Source: JBHJGM01 sp050331815 (lineage in GTDB: Bacteria; Verrucomicrobiota; Verrucomicrobiia; Opitutales; JBHJGM01). From it: a DNA stretch of 64,000 nt. Below, piece by piece: positions 1 to 8,791 of the stretch. The notes beneath the pieces are model-generated. The model had not been told where the DNA came from. It searched no databases and worked only from the letters and a program-made list of their open reading frames with translations. The DNA lies in NCBI GenBank assembly GCA_050331815.1, contig JBHJGM010000002.1, positions 62,001 to 126,000 of the forward strand. The letters run 5' to 3'. The translations under genes were made by a program, and so were the position numbers. Each line of letters starts with the position of its first letter. Positions within the stretch are counted from its first letter, which is position 1.

Positions 1-618
1 GTGCGGCGCATTTTCCATGCGCTTGCGGTGGTCCTCTTGGCGACAGACGGGTTCGATCTGCTGCTCCGAATTTTTGCGCTTGCGGGTGAACATGCCCGGA
101 CGGAGCCGCAACCTGGGAAACAGATCGATCAGCAACTGGGTCAGCCGCAACTGCCGCGGGTTGAGATTGAGCTTCACGTAGGGCACCGGGGCCAGCAGCA
201 GGATGCCGTTGGCCTGAGCCAGCACGCTTTGCGGCTGAGCGGCGGTCACCGTCAGGACGGAGGCCCCCAGGCTTTCGCCAACCAGAAGCAGCGGGGTTTC
301 CGGACCGCATGCGTGCACGTGCCGGGTGAACGCTTCCACATCGTCCAGCCACTGCTGCACCGAATTGAAATGACCACGCAGCCGCCGGATTGGGTCGCAG
401 CCCTGTCCCCGCAGGTTGAGCGCCCAGGTTTCGCCTCCTAGCGTAGCCAGGCGTTGGGCGAGCGGCTCAAAGTCACCGCCCCAGCCACCGAGTCCGTGGA
501 TGGCGACGACTCGGAATTGCGTTGGTTCGCCTGAGGGCGGCCGCCAGCGCATTAATGGGAACCGGCGCTCATCTGGCGCAGTCCAAAGTTCGGTCGTTGC
601 GGAAAGAGGCTCGGGCAC
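1..618 (-). CDS. Alpha/beta hydrolase, C-terminal part cut off by window edge
   Basis: A minus-strand frame runs from about 618 off the left edge. It reads as a serine alpha/beta hydrolase: an HGLGGWGGDF oxyanion-type segment near the N-terminus, an LNLRGQG segment typical of monoacylglycerol-lipase-like (Hydrolase_4) folds, and a GESLGAS nucleophile elbow at about 278-258. The catalytic Asp and His would lie beyond the window. The start is uncertain: a GTG at 618 and an ATG at 552 are both in frame and neither has a clear ribosome binding site. Substrate unknown; an esterase or lysophospholipase is inferred from the fold only. It diverges from the Fur-like gene. Confidence 0.7.
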   Translation of the reverse strand, partial: MPEPLSATTELWTAPDERRFPLMRWRPPSGEPTQFRVVAIHGLGGWGGDFEPLAQRLATLGGETWALNLRGQGCDPIRRLRGHFNSVQQWLDDVEAFTRHVHACGPETPLLLVGESLGASVLTVTAAQPQSVLAQANGILLLAPVPYVKLNLNPRQLRLTQLLIDLFPRLRLRPGMFTRKRKNSEQQIEPVCRQEDHRKRMENAPH

Positions 619-1007
619 GCGATTGGATGAACAAAGGGCCTTTGCACCGCAGGGGCAAGCGTGCGCTTGGCTTTGCCAGGGAGCCGATTTCGCGTTTCCG
701 GATGCGATTCAGGGACTACGGAAGCCCGCCTTTTGTCTCTTTCTAGTGATAAATTTACAAGTTATTGACCCTTAATTGATAGGGGAATCCCGTACATAGG
801 CCCTTATCTTGGTGAAAAGGCTCAGGTTTGCTTGCTGAGAAGCGACAATACGTTAAGATTACCAATGCTGCAGGAGTGGCTCTGGTATGCATCTGTCAGA
901 AACCCCACGACAGTTTTTCCGCCCCGAGACGAACCCCCGCGGCTTCTGTCCGACCTCCCTTGGGTCGCTTAGATGAGGCAGTCGTTGCAACCCACCCCTA
1001 AAAACCC
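619..1007. other. Intergenic region between divergent genes
   Basis: This stretch separates the divergent hydrolase and Fur-like genes. I see no convincing open frame in it. The AT-richer part around 740-790 is the likeliest place for promoters, but I could not fix a -35/-10 pair or a recognisable Fur box. Confidence 0.5.
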
Positions 1008-1466
1008 GTGAAAGAACAACGTGATACCCGCCAGCGTAAGGCGATCAAATTTGCCTTTGCCCATGGCAACCGTCCGCTCAGCCCGAAAGAAGTTTTGGAG
1101 CTTGCGAGCGCCCAGGTGCCCAACCTCGGCATCGCCACCGTTTACCGCAACATCAAGGGCATGGTCGAACAGGGAGAACTCGAAGTTGTCGAGCTTCCTG
1201 GCCAGGCCCCGCGTTACTGCCTGCCCAACGGCAACAAGCAGGCGCCGCTGATTGTTTGCGAGCGCACCGACCGTGTGTTCCAACTCAAGGATCAGGACGT
1301 GAGCGTTCAACTGCCGGATCTGCCCGAAGGCTTCAAGCTCAAGCGCGCCGAAATTTTCCTCTACGGCGAATTTGCAGAAGAAACCGCCGAGGCTCCGCGC
1401 CCCGAGCCGGCTCATCCGCGTAACGGCAACGGGTTTCACCCGACGCCCGCCTTCATGCGCAGCTAA
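1008..1466 (+). CDS. Fur-family transcriptional regulator with degenerate metal sites
   Basis: A 152-residue protein starting at GTG 1008. The N-terminal half is a clear Fur winged helix: TRQRKAI near residue 8, an LSPKEVLELA helix, and the recognition segment GIATVYRNIKGMVEQGELE, the most conserved stretch of Fur/Zur/PerR. The C-terminal half keeps the dimerisation-domain layout but not the metal ligands: the usual His-rich segment after the wing is NKQAPLIVC, the CxxC pairs are absent (only CERT), and the C-terminal YGxCxxC equivalent is YGEFAEE. A Pro/His-rich tail follows. It is convergent with a Zn/Mn ABC operon, which suggests a metal-homeostasis role, but ordinary metal sensing looks unlikely. 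Confidence 0.85.
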   Translation: MKEQRDTRQRKAIKFAFAHGNRPLSPKEVLELASAQVPNLGIATVYRNIKGMVEQGELEVVELPGQAPRYCLPNGNKQAPLIVCERTDRVFQLKDQDVSVQLPDLPEGFKLKRAEIFLYGEFAEETAEAPRPEPAHPRNGNGFHPTPAFMRS

Positions 1467-1497
1467 AGACCGGGCCCGTTTTTGCCCTGACTTTCTG

Positions 1498-1536
1498 AAA
1501 AACTCCGGCGGTCTACAGCCCGTCGGAGTTTTTTTA
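1498..1536. terminator. Bidirectional Rho-independent terminator
   Basis: A 10-bp stem, AAAAACTCCG at 1498-1507 paired with CGGAGTTTTT at 1524-1533, ends in a T-run on the plus strand and in the complementary A-run on the other side. It lies between the convergent Fur-like gene and the ABC permease and can serve both. Confidence 0.85.
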
Positions 1537-1548
1537 TGGCCGGGTGTT

Positions 1549-2382
1549 TCAGCTGCCGTGCGGCACGCGCTGCGTGGAGGCCGCGCGCCTGAGCTGCGTT
1601 ACCAGCCAGCCCAGGATGAAGCACCCCGCGAGCACCAGCACGACGCAGGCGCCGGTGGGAAAATCCCAGACCACCGACAGGCCGAGCCCGCCCATGGAGC
1701 CGGCGATGGAAAAGCTCGCGGCGAGCACCAGCACCCTGGCCAGCGAGCGCCCAAAGAGGCTGGCTGTTGCGGCGGGTATGATGAGCAGGGCGGTGGTCAG
1801 CAGTGCGCCCATCAGTTTCAGCGCGGAGACCACGCTGGCCGCCGTCAGCAGGAGAATGAGCGCGCGCATCAGGCCCGGACGGGCACCGATCAACGCGCAG
1901 TAGCCGGGGTCGACGGTCGAAAGCTCCAGTTCCTTGTAAAATATGGCGATGGCCAACAAGACGAACAGCGTGATGGCGCCGATCAGCCAAAGGTCCGCCG
2001 GCGCGACGGCCAGGATGTTGCCAAACAAAATACCGGTAAAGTCGGCAAACGAGTCGACGATGGCCATCAGGAAGACACCCAGCGCAAACATGCCCGAGAG
2101 CATCACCCCGATGGCGGTGTCCTCGCGCAGGTCTCCCCGCGAAGCCAGCACGTTGACGCCGACCGCCGTCAGCAGGGCGGCCACAAACGCGCCCAGGTAC
2201 AGGCTGAAATTCAGGGCGTAGGCCAAGACGACGCCGGGCAAAATAGTGTGGGTGAGGGCGCCGCCCATAAAGGCCATCCGTCGCAGGACCACAAACGAGC
2301 CCACCACCGCACTGCCTACGCCCGCCAGTATCAACGCCAGCGTGGCCCGCTGCAGGAAGGGTTCCGCAAACAATTCCAGCAT
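1549..2382 (-). CDS. Metal ABC transporter permease (ZnuB/MntB type)
   Basis: A 277-residue integral membrane protein of the ABC-3 family, which moves Zn2+ or Mn2+ inward. Chosen start is ATG 2382 (MLELFAEPFLQ), one base after the ATPase stop, indicating translational coupling. The protein shows 8-9 hydrophobic segments and family hallmarks: MAFMGGALTHTILPGVV near residue 35, a DxxGILFGNIL segment, and ALKLMGALLTTALLIIPAATA near the C-terminus. Length is normal. It is the last gene of the substrate-binding protein, ATPase, permease operon. Zinc versus manganese cannot be decided from sequence alone. Confidence 0.92.
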   Translation of the reverse strand: MLELFAEPFLQRATLALILAGVGSAVVGSFVVLRRMAFMGGALTHTILPGVVLAYALNFSLYLGAFVAALLTAVGVNVLASRGDLREDTAIGVMLSGMFALGVFLMAIVDSFADFTGILFGNILAVAPADLWLIGAITLFVLLAIAIFYKELELSTVDPGYCALIGARPGLMRALILLLTAASVVSALKLMGALLTTALLIIPAATASLFGRSLARVLVLAASFSIAGSMGGLGLSVVWDFPTGACVVLVLAGCFILGWLVTQLRRAASTQRVPHGS

Positions 2383-2383
2383 G

Positions 2384-3196
2384 CTAACGAATCTGCTGAA
2401 CGCTCGCGGGGTTGTTGACATGATGATGGCCGTGGCAGGGATCGGGCGCGCCCGGCGGCGTCTGCACAAGGCGTCCCTCGGCCAGATAGACGGCGTGGTC
2501 GAAGTCGGCTTCGGCTCGACCGAGATCGTGGGTAGCGATGACAACGGTGCGTCCTTCCTGCCGCAGGCGTTCGAGACACTGGTCAACCATACGGCGCGTC
2601 TGGACATCGACGGCGTTCAGCGGCTCGTCCAAAAGCAGCAGCGCGGCGTTTTGCACCAGGGTGCGCGCCAGCAAAACACGCTGCTGCTGGCCTCCGGAGA
2701 GCTCGCCCACCTGCCGGTGGCGCAAGGCGAAAAGGCCGAGCTGGTTTAACGCCTCGTGGGTGCGCGCGCGGTCCTCGGCTCCGGGTCGATGCAACCAGCC
2801 ATGGCGTCCGTAGGCACCGGACAACACCAGGCGCTCGACGTTGATCGGAAAGCGCCAGTCGATCTCCGAGCGCTGGGCCAGGTAAGCCGTCCACAGGGGT
2901 CGCGTTCCCGGTGGCTGGCCGAAGACCTCCAGCTTGCCTGAACCAATCGGCAACACGCCGGCCAGCGCCTTGAGCAGCGTGCTCTTACCCGCGCCGTTCG
3001 GCCCCACCAGCGCGATGCAGCCGCCCTGGTCGAAAGCGAGGGTCACCTCATGCAGTGCGCGGCTGGGTTGGCGGGGGTAGGCGACGCACAGCTGTTCCGC
3101 TCGAAAGGCGTGCACCCCGCCCGGTGGGGAGGGGTTATGCCGGGCCACATAGGGCAGCCAGCCAAGCTGCGGGGGATTACTTGAGGGCGTCGACAA
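2384..3196 (-). CDS. Metal ABC transporter ATP-binding protein (ZnuC/MntA type)
   Basis: A 270-residue ABC ATPase with Walker A GPNGAGKST, signature LSGGQQQR, Walker B ALLLLDEP and the H-loop ATHD, in that order. The Q-loop segment (LAQRSEIDWRFPINVERLV) is the form typical of cluster-9 zinc/manganese importers. The 5' end overlaps the 3' end of the binding-protein gene by 20 bases, so the start may instead be a downstream codon; the first 25 residues are poorly conserved. The C-terminus carries a small His cluster (CHGHHH) that could bind metal. It energises the adjacent permease. Confidence 0.93.
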   Translation of the reverse strand: MSTPSSNPPQLGWLPYVARHNPSPPGGVHAFRAEQLCVAYPRQPSRALHEVTLAFDQGGCIALVGPNGAGKSTLLKALAGVLPIGSGKLEVFGQPPGTRPLWTAYLAQRSEIDWRFPINVERLVLSGAYGRHGWLHRPGAEDRARTHEALNQLGLFALRHRQVGELSGGQQQRVLLARTLVQNAALLLLDEPLNAVDVQTRRMVDQCLERLRQEGRTVVIATHDLGRAEADFDHAVYLAEGRLVQTPPGAPDPCHGHHHVNNPASVQQIR

Positions 3197-4340
3197 TCGT
3201 GCGGGTGTTATGGCGCATCATGCCCACGTAGGTGTCGCCCGGAGTGCCGGGCCGGCTGAGGGCACCGGTGATGAGCCGCGGCGGTTCGGGCAGATCGGCC
3301 TCGCGGGCCACCTGCTCGGCCAGTTCCGTGTTCATGATGTTTTCCGCAAAGACGGCCTGAATCTGCTGCGCCTGAATACGCTTGAGCAGCCGTGTCATGG
3401 CCAGGGCGGAAGGTCCCGTCTCGGTCGTGCTGAGGGAACCGAGCAGACTACCGGACAAGGCGAAGCCGTAGCGATGGGCAAAGTAGCGCATGTTTTCGTG
3501 CTGTGTCAGCAGGCGGCGGTTTGCGTCCGGGATCGTTTGGCAGGTGCGGAACATCCACTGCTCGAGCTCGGTAAGCTCGGCGAGGTAGCGGTTTTGTCCG
3601 GCTTCAAAAGCTTCGGTTTTCGATTCGTCGGCGAAAATGAGGGCATCGGTCAGCGCCACCACCATTTGGCGCGTCAGGGAGACATCCATCCAGACGTGGG
3701 GATCGATGCCGCTGTGCGTGTCGTGCGTATGTGCGACGAGCCCGGTGCCTTCGCTAGGGCCGCAGTCGGCGCAGGCTGCCTTGGCTGGAGCGTCGACAAG
3801 GACGGAAACTGCCGCGCGGGGCGTATCGTCGCGAGCCACGGTGATGGCGGCGGCTTGCGGGAGCAGGTCCGCGTATTTGGGGGCACAGCACGCGGGCAGA
3901 TCACCGGCGACCGCCATGCCGGGGCGAGCGATCCAGTCATCGGAGGAACCCGCGCGGGTGAGCATGGGAAGGCCTTCGCTCAGCTCGACGAATGACGCCT
4001 CGCTACCGGCACCTTTGTAAGCGCGCGCCAGCCAGGGCTCCAAGCCGCTGCCGATAGAGAGCACCAGATCCGCTTTGGCGAGCGCGTGAATTTGGCTGGG
4101 TCTTAACTCGATGTGGTGCGGGCTGGCGTCCGGCCCGATCAACACGGTCAGGTTGACGTGTTCACCTGCCACTTGTTGGACCCAGTCCCCGACGAGGCTG
4201 TTGGACGCAACTACCGAAAGACGATCGCCCGATCGGGCTAACCCGGCGTCCGATTGTGCACCGCGACCATCGAACAGAAAGCCCGCGATGAGCGCCGCGA
4301 TCGCAACGACACCCAACGCGATTACGAGCTTGTTTTGCAT
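3177..4340 (-). CDS. Zinc/manganese ABC transporter substrate-binding protein
   Basis: A 387-residue periplasmic or membrane-anchored binding protein of cluster 9. Residues 3-23 form a signal anchor (LVIALGVVAIAALIAGFLF). Metal-binding positions are visible: His in SPHHIELRPSQ (about 75-76) and in DPHVWMD, plus the late SGSLLGSLST and AVFAENIM segments. The central insertion is unusual, with two Cys pairs (ACCAP, CADCG) and HTHDTH just before the DPHVW motif, perhaps a metal-loading loop. First gene of the three-gene operon. His in the binding loops favours zinc, but Mn is not excluded. Confidence 0.9.
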   Translation of the reverse strand: MQNKLVIALGVVAIAALIAGFLFDGRGAQSDAGLARSGDRLSVVASNSLVGDWVQQVAGEHVNLTVLIGPDASPHHIELRPSQIHALAKADLVLSIGSGLEPWLARAYKGAGSEASFVELSEGLPMLTRAGSSDDWIARPGMAVAGDLPACCAPKYADLLPQAAAITVARDDTPRAAVSVLVDAPAKAACADCGPSEGTGLVAHTHDTHSGIDPHVWMDVSLTRQMVVALTDALIFADESKTEAFEAGQNRYLAELTELEQWMFRTCQTIPDANRRLLTQHENMRYFAHRYGFALSGSLLGSLSTTETGPSALAMTRLLKRIQAQQIQAVFAENIMNTELAEQVAREADLPEPPRLITGALSRPGTPGDTYVGMMRHNTRTIVDALK

Positions 4341-4383
4341 CTAAAAATGGTTGTTTGGGGGACCCGATGACGCAAATCAAAAC

Positions 4384-4396
4384 GCAACTGTATTGC
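4384..4396. promoter_or_regulatory. Candidate operator upstream of metal ABC operon
   Basis: GCAACTGTATTGC is a short imperfect palindrome with GCAA and TTGC arms, 44 bases upstream of the binding-protein start in the divergent gap 4341-4567. It could be a regulator site for the operon. Only one copy is visible and it does not match a known Zur or Fur box, so the assignment is weak. Confidence 0.2.
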
Positions 4397-4567
4397 AGCA
4401 AGGCCGCAGCGCAGAGGGGACTTGTCTGATGTGCTAGGGCTTCCCCCGAGTGTGAAGTTTACGTAACGCGCCGAATAGGTCTTGTCCGCATGGATGCTTA
4501 CATGTGTAATCACCCAAGACGCGCTGCTGCTCCTCTGAATCCTGAACAACCAAGTACACCCTCATAC

Positions 4568-5233
4568 ATGCGTCTAACATCCATTCTTACGATCACCACC
4601 GCCGGACTTTTGTGTGCCGGCTCCCTCCACGGACAAATTGTCGCCACCTTTGAAGAAGGCGTCGATCTCGCGGACTTCTCCAGCAACGCGGCTGCACCGA
4701 CCAGCGTCGCCTTTGAGGCGGGCGTGAATCGCGTCATCGGTACCGTCACCGCTAGCGGTGGCGCGGACGTGCGCGATTACTTCACCTTCGACGTGGGCCC
4801 GGGCCAGTTTCTGACCGATATCCGCGTGGTTAGCTACGAAACCTTCTCGGGTGGCTCGTCCACGCCGGACCCGGTCGCCAACACGGCCTTTGCCCACATT
4901 GACGAGGGCACGACCAGCGTGGTTCCCGCTGGCGGCACCATCAATGATTTCATCGGCGGTGCGCACATCAACAACACGGCCACGCCCGCTACCATCAATT
5001 TTCTGGAGACCCTCGCCGGCGCTCCTCAGGGTGGCACGGGCTTCACGGCTCCGCTGGGGGAAGGTGCCTACACCTTCAACATCCAGCAGACCGGTCCTCA
5101 GCTGTCCGCTTACACGCTGGACTTCACCATCTCGGACGTTCCGGAGCCCAGTACCTACGCCGCCATCTTTGGCGTCGTCGCTCTGGCCGGTGTCGTGGTA
5201 CGTCGCCGCCTGCGTGCACGCAAGGCTGCCTAG
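4568..5233 (+). CDS. PEP-CTERM sorting-domain exported protein
   Basis: A 221-residue exported protein of otherwise unknown function. ATG 4568 is chosen because it directly precedes a signal peptide (SILTITTAGLLCAGSLHG); a longer in-frame N-terminus from 4490 would not. The middle is a low-Cys beta-rich domain with repeated Thr/Gly/Ala. The C-terminus is a textbook PEP-CTERM tail: VPEPSTYA, a transmembrane helix (AIFGVVALAGVVV) and an Arg-rich end (RRRLRARKAA). Such proteins are processed by an exosortase and directed to the envelope or exopolysaccharide. No exosortase is in this window. It stands alone and is followed by a strong terminator. Confidence 0.9.
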   Translation: MRLTSILTITTAGLLCAGSLHGQIVATFEEGVDLADFSSNAAAPTSVAFEAGVNRVIGTVTASGGADVRDYFTFDVGPGQFLTDIRVVSYETFSGGSSTPDPVANTAFAHIDEGTTSVVPAGGTINDFIGGAHINNTATPATINFLETLAGAPQGGTGFTAPLGEGAYTFNIQQTGPQLSAYTLDFTISDVPEPSTYAAIFGVVALAGVVVRRRLRARKAA

Positions 5234-5282
5234 TCACATACGTTTGCCTGTCAGGTAATCGCCGACAGCCAGTACGGCTTTC

Positions 5283-5320
5283 AAGCGCACGTCCTCAGCA
5301 GGGGGCGTGCGCTTTTTTTG
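5283..5320 (+). terminator. Rho-independent terminator after PEP-CTERM gene
   Basis: AAGCGCACG (5283-5291) pairs with CGTGCGCTT (5306-5314) and is followed by a run of T to about 5319, 50 bases after the stop codon. Confidence 0.9.
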
Positions 5321-5411
5321 GCGATGGAAGCGTCAGGCAAGGCGTGGCCTGTTTGAGCAACACGCGCCCTTAGCAGCCACTCAAGAATGGTGCGTCTGGC
5401 TACCTTGCCCG

Positions 5412-7577
5412 TTAGCCCGCTTTTTCGACCGCGGAGTAGTGGGCCGTGGTCTCGTTGGAATTCATGTGGCGATTCAGGGCAGTACGTCCTCCGGAATGCG
5501 CGTCTCCAAGGGCTCCCAGGTTCGCGATCAGATCGAAAAGAAAGCCTTCCTTCGTTTCCTTCAGACCGAGCGCCTTCTTGGTGGCTTCGACTTCCACCTC
5601 GTAGTACATTTCGGTGGTTTTCTGGGTGACCTTGGCACCGCGAATGGCTTTGCCGCCCTGGGCCAGGACCTGAGCGCCATCCTTGCCGTTGGCGGCCGGG
5701 GCCACGAAAAATTGCGCAGGCCGCCCCGAGCCTTCATCGGCCACGAAGAGTTCGATCATCGAGGGCTGACGCCAGAGCGCGCCTTCGTCACGGCGGATGT
5801 CGGAGTCGTGCACCTTCAGCTTGAGGGAGAGCTTCTTCGCGTCGTGCGAAAGCGTGCCTTCGACGGCGGTGAAGCCCCCCAGTTCCATCTGGAAGCTGCC
5901 TTTGCTGCCCGGAATGCGTGAGCGGGCGATGAGATTGGTTCCGACGGCGAGGACGTTTTCGCTGGAAGAGACGAGATCCACAAAGCTCTTTTCGGGTGCC
6001 TCTGCGTCGTTGACGAGGATGACCGTTTCGGTGGCTTTTTTGCCGGGCTCGATTTTCAGGCTGAAGACGCGTTTGCCCTTCACGCGGATCGCATCGGAGC
6101 GCGGCTCGACCGAAAGCTTGAAACGTGCCGCGGTTTTGGCCGGGTTTTCAACCTGCAGCTTCAACTCGGTGGTTTCGCCTTTGGCTAGGGCGAACTCGCT
6201 GGCGGGTTCGAGGCGGGCGATGGCGCGGTCGCCGGTGCCAACGTAGGCACGGCCCGTGTTTTTGATGGTGGGCTCGAATTCCTCGAGGAAGCCATCCTTT
6301 TGGTGGGCGGCGATCAGGTCGTCGCACATGGCCCAAATCTTGTCGAGGGGCAGAGAGGCGGCGGTGTGCGGGTCCAGCATGACCGCGTGATAGACGTGCT
6401 CGCGCTTGCCGGTGAGGGCCGCCTGAACCGTTAGACGCTGCACATTGATGTTGGACTCGCAGATGCCTGAGAGTTGCGGGGGCAACTCGCCAACGGTGAC
6501 CGGCTGCAGGCCATTGCGGTCGACCAGGCAGGGCACTTCCACGTTACAGTCCTGCGGGAGGTTTTCGATGATGCCGCGGTTGGGTACGTTGCCGTAGACC
6601 ACGCGTTCGACGCCGGTTTCCATCGAATGGATGATGAAGGAGCCGTACTCGTGCGAGGGCGGGCGGATCGAGATGCGGCCCTTGCCGCCGATGATTTCTT
6701 TCTCGGTTTCCTTCCAGTTGGCCATGATGGCCTCGCAGCGGCGTGGATACTCGTCGAGGGGAATGTCGAACTGCTCGATGAGCTCCTCGCCAAAGTGGAT
6801 GAAGTGCGGCACGTACTCGCTCTGGTGTTCGCTGGATTCGGTCACGAAGTAGCCCAGGCGCTTCATCATTTCGAAGCGCACCTTGTCGCGCGTAAATTCC
6901 TTGTCTTCGAGCAGCTTGAACAGCAGCGGGTAGAGGTCCTGGCCCTTGTGCTCGTATTGGAGGAAGAAGGCCATGTGGTTGATGCCGGCCACACGGTAGT
7001 TGATCTCTTCGATCGGGATGTTGATGTAGCTGGCCAGTTGGCGGGCCGTGCCAAACACCGAGTGGCACAGCCCCACGTGCGGGATGCCGACGGCTTCTTC
7101 GACGGCCCAACAGTTCATACACATCGGGTTGGTGTAATTCAGCAGCAGGCAGTCCGGCGCGGCCAGGTTGGCGATATCCTCGGCGATCTGGACGATGACC
7201 GGGATCGTCCGCAGCCCGCGAAAAACGCCACCCACGCCCAGGGTATCGGCGATGGTCTGACGCAGCCCGTACTTTTTCGGAATCTCGAAATCGCGCACCG
7301 TCGAGGGCTTGTAGCCGCCCACCTGAATGGTGCAGATGACGTAGTTGGCGTAGCGAACCGCCTCGCGCTGGTTGAGCGTGGCCGAGCAGGTGGCCGGTAC
7401 ACCCAGCGCATCGATCATCTTTTTGGTGACGGACTCGGCCACTTCCAGGCGCGAAGGGTCGATATCCATCAGGCAGATGTGCGCACTGTCGGTACCGGGC
7501 TTTTGCAGCAGATCGCCGATGAGCGTTTTGGCAAAAACGACGGAACCGGCACCAATGAGAGTGATTTTACAGCTCAT
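5412..7577 (-). CDS. GH4 alpha-galactosidase-like enzyme with C-terminal beta-domain extension
   Basis: 721 residues. Residues 1-450 are a glycoside hydrolase family 4 enzyme (NAD- and metal-dependent, MelA/AglA group): Rossmann start ITLIGAGSVVFAKTLIGDLL, NYTNPMCMN, the metal-ligand Cys region VGLCHSVFGTA, and AGINHMAFFL with the catalytic-site His. Typical GH4 proteins end near residue 450-480. Here about 250 further residues follow: a beta-sandwich-like segment rich in alternating hydrophobics (450-560), then a region with IELFVADEG and QFFVAP resembling family-9-type carbohydrate-binding or DOMON-like folds. No signal peptide is seen, so it is probably cytoplasmic. The exact sugar is not deducible; alpha-galactoside is the default for this subgroup. 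Confidence 0.88.
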   Translation of the reverse strand: MSCKITLIGAGSVVFAKTLIGDLLQKPGTDSAHICLMDIDPSRLEVAESVTKKMIDALGVPATCSATLNQREAVRYANYVICTIQVGGYKPSTVRDFEIPKKYGLRQTIADTLGVGGVFRGLRTIPVIVQIAEDIANLAAPDCLLLNYTNPMCMNCWAVEEAVGIPHVGLCHSVFGTARQLASYINIPIEEINYRVAGINHMAFFLQYEHKGQDLYPLLFKLLEDKEFTRDKVRFEMMKRLGYFVTESSEHQSEYVPHFIHFGEELIEQFDIPLDEYPRRCEAIMANWKETEKEIIGGKGRISIRPPSHEYGSFIIHSMETGVERVVYGNVPNRGIIENLPQDCNVEVPCLVDRNGLQPVTVGELPPQLSGICESNINVQRLTVQAALTGKREHVYHAVMLDPHTAASLPLDKIWAMCDDLIAAHQKDGFLEEFEPTIKNTGRAYVGTGDRAIARLEPASEFALAKGETTELKLQVENPAKTAARFKLSVEPRSDAIRVKGKRVFSLKIEPGKKATETVILVNDAEAPEKSFVDLVSSSENVLAVGTNLIARSRIPGSKGSFQMELGGFTAVEGTLSHDAKKLSLKLKVHDSDIRRDEGALWRQPSMIELFVADEGSGRPAQFFVAPAANGKDGAQVLAQGGKAIRGAKVTQKTTEMYYEVEVEATKKALGLKETKEGFLFDLIANLGALGDAHSGGRTALNRHMNSNETTAHYSAVEKAG

Positions 7578-7796
7578 GTATTGAAACGAATGTTACGGGG
7601 GAACGGGCAGGGAGCAGGCCTGAGGATGAATCAGGAAAATGGAATTGCCAAAGCGGCCAAGCTCCATAATCCTTTTGACGACGCAAGAACATAACGTTTC
7701 TAGAGCACTGGCAAGCTCATGCCTGCGCGCAAAGCAGGAACTGAGGGCAAAAATGAGTTTACAGGGCGATCCGCGCCCGCCACATTCTGGAGTTTT

Positions 7797-8702
7797 ATGG
7801 AAGTTTCGCCGCAGCCACGAAAAGTCTCGGAGGAAGAAGAAGGCGACCTGCGCGACCAGCTTAAACGCTGTCCCCCGGAAACCATAGATGCCGCGCTCGC
7901 GTTTCGCCGGGAAGGCCGTGCGGAATTGGTGCCGACTATCATCATGGGCATCATTGAGCGCTACCTCGAGCCCGAGGTGCGCCCACGCCTGAAGGAAGGT
8001 GGGCCCAACCTGCGCTTTTTGGAGGACCTCGGGATCGACTCGTTGACCATGGTCGAGGTAGTCATGTTGATCGAGCAGACGCTGGACATCACCATCGAAA
8101 ACGATGAGCTGAAAGATCTGCGCACCGTGGGCGACGCCCAGGCCTTCATCGACGCGAAGCTCAAGGGGCTCCCGGCGCCGGAAAAGGCGGTCAATCTCGA
8201 CGTGGGCGAGATCGTCGAAACGCTGCCGCAGGGCCATCCCTTTCTTTTCCTGCAGGATGCGTCCCTGCGCGCCGAAGAGGCCAAGGGCACCTACAAAATC
8301 GCCGGCGACGAGTTTTTCCTGGAGGGGCATTTCAAGCACCAGCCGGTCTTTCCCGCATCCATCATGATGGAAGCCGTCGGGCAGCTCGCCGTACTGCACC
8401 TCTTGCACGACCCGGGCAAGATCCTCGATGAGTCGGTGGACAGCACGAAGGTATACTTCAAGTCCGCCGAGGGCCTACGCTGCAGTCGCATCTGTGGTCC
8501 GGGCGATATCCTCACGCTCAACGTCAAGCAGCGTGCCGTGCGCCACCCCGCCGCGACCTATCAGGGCAACATCGTGTGTGGCATCGAAAAAGTGGCCACC
8601 ATCGAGGAGCTGGTTTTGACCTTCGATTACGCGAGCAAGCCTTCCGAAAACGGCACCACCCCCTGTGGCACGCCCGGCACCAACGGCAGCCACCCGGCGT
8701 GA
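7797..8702 (+). CDS. Acyl carrier protein fused to FabZ-like dehydratase
   Basis: 301 residues, with two parts. Residues 40-125 are an acyl carrier protein with the phosphopantetheine site EDLGIDSLTM (Ser82). Residues 135-275 are a hot-dog 3-hydroxyacyl-ACP dehydratase: LPQGHPFLFL, then FFLEGHFKHQPVFPASIMMEAVGQ, where His178 and Glu192 keep the 14-residue spacing of the FabZ catalytic pair. ATG 7797 is chosen because GGAG lies just upstream and the ACP domain follows; an in-frame ATG at 7719 lacks both. It is the first gene of a plus-strand group with a ketosynthase and a glycosyltransferase. Primary fatty-acid synthesis normally uses separate AcpP and FabZ, so a dedicated secondary-lipid role is inferred. 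Confidence 0.88.
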   Translation: MEVSPQPRKVSEEEEGDLRDQLKRCPPETIDAALAFRREGRAELVPTIIMGIIERYLEPEVRPRLKEGGPNLRFLEDLGIDSLTMVEVVMLIEQTLDITIENDELKDLRTVGDAQAFIDAKLKGLPAPEKAVNLDVGEIVETLPQGHPFLFLQDASLRAEEAKGTYKIAGDEFFLEGHFKHQPVFPASIMMEAVGQLAVLHLLHDPGKILDESVDSTKVYFKSAEGLRCSRICGPGDILTLNVKQRAVRHPAATYQGNIVCGIEKVATIEELVLTFDYASKPSENGTTPCGTPGTNGSHPA

Positions 8703-8791
8703 GGCCCGGCTTTGCATGAGGTTCGGAAGGGGCGTTTCCTGAACGACCTTGAGCTTGCCTCCCTCCCCTCGGCGCTGAGAAAACCAGTGCA

